This document shows, in pieces, positions 60,187 to 64,000 of a stretch of 64,000 nt of DNA (position 1 is its first letter; every line of letters starts with the position of its first letter). The position numbers and the translations under genes were made by a program. The notes below the pieces were generated by a model. The model searched no databases, had not been told where the DNA came from, and worked only from the letters and a program-made list of their open reading frames with translations. The DNA is from Cycas panzhihuaensis. Lineage: Eukaryota; Cycadophyta. The DNA lies in the NCBI GenBank assembly GCA_023213395.1, contig CM041465.1, positions 179,187,741 to 179,251,740 of the forward strand. Direction: 5' to 3'.

Positions 60187-62155
60187 AAGAAATAAGAAAA
60201 AAATTATTTCTGGTTACCTTCACTAATATATGCTACAAACCTATAGAGGTAAATAAGATTCAGTTGGATTAGCCATCTTACCAAATTATAAGTAGTTATA
60301 GCATGATCATCAAATTGTTTTGAAGACTCAATATCTATTAGTAATGTAAAATGGACAATAGGTTTGTATTGATTAATATGAAGTAAAATAAAATTATATG
60401 TGTTATTAAGTGAACATGATATTTTGATATATTTATTTAAATTTAAATTTTTATATAGTTCATCAACAATTAGTCATATGGAGGAGCAAATATGACTAGA
60501 AGCCTAACACCTAAAAGGCTAAACTAATTTTTTAAAGGGCTACATAGTTTGTTAAGACATATTGATACTTTTTAGACTAGAACTTTTCACTAGAATATCA
60601 TATTCAAGTGCCATTAATTATATTGGAAAGAGAATTTTAAGGTAATCAAAATGAGTGGTTGCAAGATATATTCCAAAAATTAAATTATGGAGATTTTAAT
60701 AGATAAATTTGAGCATACTTACTTTGACATCATAAAAATTATAAAATTTAAGATTTTTCAGATCTATTTTGGTATTTTCTGATGTTTATAAAGGTTCTTG
60801 AGATCATGATGATGATATTGATGAGAGATAATAAAAGAAAAAAATAAGTTTGGTCTAAAATTAAATAGTTAAAGGCTCATTTATGATAATTTAAGGTTTA
60901 AATTAAATAAAGGTTAATAATGTGGGACATATTTGAAGTAAAATTTATTATGGAAATCTTAATACATGCTAGACTTGATTAATTCCCTTAGTACTTGACA
61001 TATTTAGTCTAGTTAAGAGCACTATAAATTAAATGTCATGACCACCTATTTATTAGACACCTATTTGAATTTATAAATGATGATTAGTGACACCACCGAA
61101 TATATTGATAAAAGGACTAATTTATTTGTAATGTTTGTTTATTAGATAGATGATGAGTTAATGACATTTTCTACCTATTTATAAGTCATAGAGAAGAAGT
61201 ATAATGTGTTGATTAATTAGTACTAAATTTAGCTATTGAGGTTATCTAATTGATATATGATATATGTTTATCATTGAGAAATATGACTTGTCATATATGA
61301 TAAGAGGTATAGGAATATATTATTTATATTACTTTATTATAACTAAATTGTCTTGGCCAAGTGGTACACCATATTCCTGGAGTTAACATATTTAGATGAT
61401 TAATTTATTGATGTTGATGAGTTATTTATTAGTTACTAAAAGAAAGTTGTAGATGTATGTATAAGTGTCAATGGAGGTAGCACATAAGTTATTTGCTCAT
61501 ACACAAGAGGCAAGATAAATGAAGCTACTCTTATGTAACATATAAATTATGTTATTATTCTTGTATACAAGAGGTGAGATTTTATGATATTATTATAACA
61601 ATATTTTATGTAATAACAAGTGTTATTTTATTTAGTGATGAACTGTATATAAGAAATATATCATAGAAAACTAGCAATTACAATAACTAGTTATCCATAT
61701 ATTTTAGTAGATGGTTATTATTTTATATAGACATTAGTAATTATTTTTATTCATGAGATTGTTAAGATAACACATTAACAATGTTGATTAATCATAGCTT
61801 TACAAGTAAAGATATAAAGTCATTAAAGAGAAACGTTTATATAAACATAACAAGTGAAAGTCATGAAACTAAGATTAGTTATGTGATTGATTGATGATTA
61901 GTATACAAGTATTTTATACATGTAATTATTATAATTGGTCATTACTGATCATAGATGACTACATGTTATTATAGGTTAATTTCTTATAGGAAACAAACAT
62001 GATGTTGATAAATTTATAGGTTATATATGTTACAAGTTGATATAATATATTATAGATTTGATAGAAATTTTAGCATATGGGAAAAGCAAAAGAAATAGAG
62101 ATGGAGGTTGAAGATGAAGAATTAAAGATTGAAGACATTAAATATTAAGGGGGAG
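60187..62155 (+). other. Element D interior, non-coding
   Basis: Resumes D after the LINE (aagaaataag) and matches about 22620-24353 of element C block by block. No protein-like frame is present. Confidence 0.7.
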
Positions 62156-62451
62156 TGTTAAACTATGTGATACTTTCGTATATCTAATATTTAATATAAA
62201 TAGTGGAGCCACATAAAATTCTACTCACCAAGAGCATTGATAGATGTAATATGCATAATTATTCATCTAAGTATCTTATTGGATGATGAAATAATGCAAG
62301 AGATATAATAGGCTATTCATGAGGTAATATATCTATAAATATATATGCATACTACTTAAGAATATGAGAAAGAAAAATTGACCTAGAAATGTAATTATTT
62401 AATATCTAAAGAGGAGCTCCAAACTCTAACCTTCTCCTATGGTTTTTTTAA
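62156..62451 (+). repeat. Element D 3' LTR, truncated
   Basis: Starts tgttaaactatgtgatac after the purine tract and aligns with the 5' LTR up to ttctcctatggttttttt. The remaining roughly 250 bp are replaced by element F. Confidence 0.8.
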
Positions 62452-62456
62452 ATTAA

Positions 62457-63594
62457 TGTGGTAGTTGTTTGTTATGCCACTAAGTTAATATTAATGTGGT
62501 TTAACTAAGGTGATTAAGTAAAAAGATATGAGTTATTCAGAGGGTCACAACCCTAATCGAGTGACACCTCTTGGAAGAATATAAAAGCCTTGAGGCATTG
62601 TGTATTCAATATATCAAAATCATTATGAAATGATCAATGTGATCCAAAAAAATCTTTTTGTGGTGGGTTTTTTTCTTGGACGGGTTTTCCTACATAAATC
62701 CTGCATATTGTGCATGTATATTCTGTGTGTATTTTTATTTACTTACTATGTATAGTTAAAGATTCTACGAATGGAAACATACCTATATGATTTCATGTTC
62801 CCAAACATGGTATCAGACCCTTAGAGTCTTACACAACTGAAGCCTAACATTGAGTATAGCAATGAGATCGTCTGTTGTTGGGTGAAGCTGTCAAACCCAA
62901 GACTTGTCTTAAGGGTCCATCATCTCTAATAATGTGCAGAAGTAGGCACATCATATCAATGGTGGTTAAAGAAGCAAAAATCATTATTCAACAGGGTATA
63001 AGTGTTTATTAGAGTTAATATTTAGGCATGAAGGCCATATTTATTGTTGGAGTTAGATCATTGAGAGTCATCCAAAGCTAGTTGATGATCTGTTACAGTG
63101 ATTCAAGCTAACAAAGCATGCAATGATGGTGATTCAGTGACTATGAGGATAGCCAAGCTTATGTACATGTAAGTCCTTTATATTTCTTATCAAAATGTCA
63201 TAAAAAAACTATAAAATAAGGTGGTTTTTAGGTATTGCTTGTTATCAAACCTCTGTGCAGCACATGTAGATGAGATTGGAGCCTATATTGGTAATTTTTT
63301 ATCTAAATATAAGTGTTATATTAAAGTTTATAGTAGTAGAAGGCTATTTTATTGAAATATTTCTACTTTTTAAGGATATTGGAGACTTGTGTACACAAAC
63401 TAAGCTTGAAATAGCCATATCAAGGCTAGTTGGGCTCTTGTTATCATGCTTGGGCATGTTTGAAAGTTGGCTGAGTATTTTTTTTGCTGTTCTAGGTCCT
63501 TTAAAAGTTGACTAAGTTGAATTTATATTGATGGAGCACTTCTTGCACTAATTGGGCATACCTTAAAGTGTGTGTGGCTCCTTCAAGACTAGCT

Positions 63595-63629
<35 letters not shown>

Positions 63630-64000
63630 AGTTGGGTATGTGTAAGGAGTGTTAGACTAAATTCAGGCTGTTTACCAATCGTACAATATGTTGGAATGCC
63701 AAATACTAGCTGTTGGTCTATCTAGAGTATGCAGCCCATGAGTGTAATATGATAGTTGTGTCCTCCCATATAACGTGGGTGATTATTCTTTGGTGTTCTT
63801 TCACTAAGTTACAACCTTAATAACTTCTTTAAAATATAAAATTAAAAGATTATAGCACGTGGGTTTAGTGAAGAGATGCGATTATCCATATAAAGTTGCA
63901 CTTTTTGGAATATGCCTTTTGTCATATTCCCCTTAATAAAAGATTATAAAAGATCCCTTTAAACTATTAATATATTATATTTCTTCATAGTGTAACGTAA
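62457..64000 (+). mobile_element. Element F: 5' part of another LTR retrotransposon, runs off the window
   Basis: An LTR-like block, about 62457-62807 (tgtggtag to ccaaaca), with a TATA-like ataaaagcc near 62581, is followed by the primer site tggtatcagaccctta at 62808. No coding sequence is seen in the following 1.2 kb, which would be leader. It lies in the 3' LTR of D. The LTR start and TSD (possibly attaa) cannot be verified without the 3' end. Confidence 0.65.
63597..63626. repeat. (AT)15 microsatellite
   Basis: Fifteen uninterrupted AT dinucleotides in the leader of element F. Confidence 0.95.

Larger units (their letters stand above)
49847..62451 (+). mobile_element. Element D: non-coding LTR retrotransposon, sister of element C, with three later insertions
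   Basis: 5' LTR 49847-53437 (548 bp once element E and one TSD copy are removed), primer-like tgatatgagagc at 53438, interior 53438-53825 plus 60187-62155, purine tract aagggggag (62147-62155) and a 3' LTR from 62156 cut at about 62451 by element F. Both LTR and interior match element C. No coding sequence of its own was found. No TSD can be checked because the right end is lost. Confidence 0.8.

Noticed and set aside
1-64000. CRISPR arrays, rRNA or tRNA genes, bacterial-type operons
   Set aside because: None seen; the window is plant nuclear repeat sequence with one intron-containing gene.

Overview
The window looks like one stretch of a large, TE-dense plant nuclear genome. A gymnosperm such as a conifer would fit, but that is an inference from the AT-rich background, the many eroded and nested LTR retrotransposons and the single small island of host gene; nothing in the sequence names the species. 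No RNA gene, CRISPR array or prokaryotic feature was found.

Layout. 1-2144 is AT-rich flank with a GA microsatellite and a duplicated 42-bp motif. 2145-4056 is the only host gene, a five-exon secreted GDSL esterase/lipase (GLIP type). All catalytic blocks are present, but the last splice junction does not work out with canonical sites. 4893-12312 is an old Copia element (called A) with both LTRs and a long dead gag-pol; its gag is split by a 652-bp insert flanked by a 25-bp duplication. 12734-16402 is a short LTR element (B) with a perfect 5-bp TSD.

17605-43920 is a stack. The base layer is a head-to-tail array of about 2.45-kb units, each an antisense Copia integrase-tail/RT/RNase H fragment (2.6 units remain). 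Unit 1 is split by an 11.6-kb Ty3/gypsy chromovirus-like element (19411-30964), which itself contains a 4.8-kb non-coding LTR element (C, 20112-24867). Unit 3 is split by a younger 8.4-kb Copia element (Copia-1, 35274-43649, TSD cattc).

43921-64000 is a second stack. A weak gag-like relic is split by a 3-kb deletion-derivative Copia (G, TSD ttaag). Next comes a non-coding LTR element (D, from 49847) of the same family as C. D's 5' LTR is split by a 3-kb minus-strand element (E, TSD tataa), its interior by a nearly full-length minus-strand L1-type LINE with an RNase H domain (53826-60170, 16-bp TSD), and its 3' LTR is cut by another LTR element (F) that runs off the window.

The most interesting signals are not genes. 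(1) In elements B, C, D and E the LTR ends with an extra copy of the tRNA-primer-site motif (tggtatcagag-like) 27-37 nt inside its terminus, followed by the real primer site; perfect TSDs in B and E prove that the inner copy belongs to the LTR. (2) Two Copia elements share a collinear, GC-richer untranslated block just before gag. (3) B and E share a different conserved leader although their LTRs differ. (4) C and D share non-coding interiors. (5) The Copia pol fragment is tandemly amplified. All TE reading frames seen are broken, so nothing here looks autonomously active.
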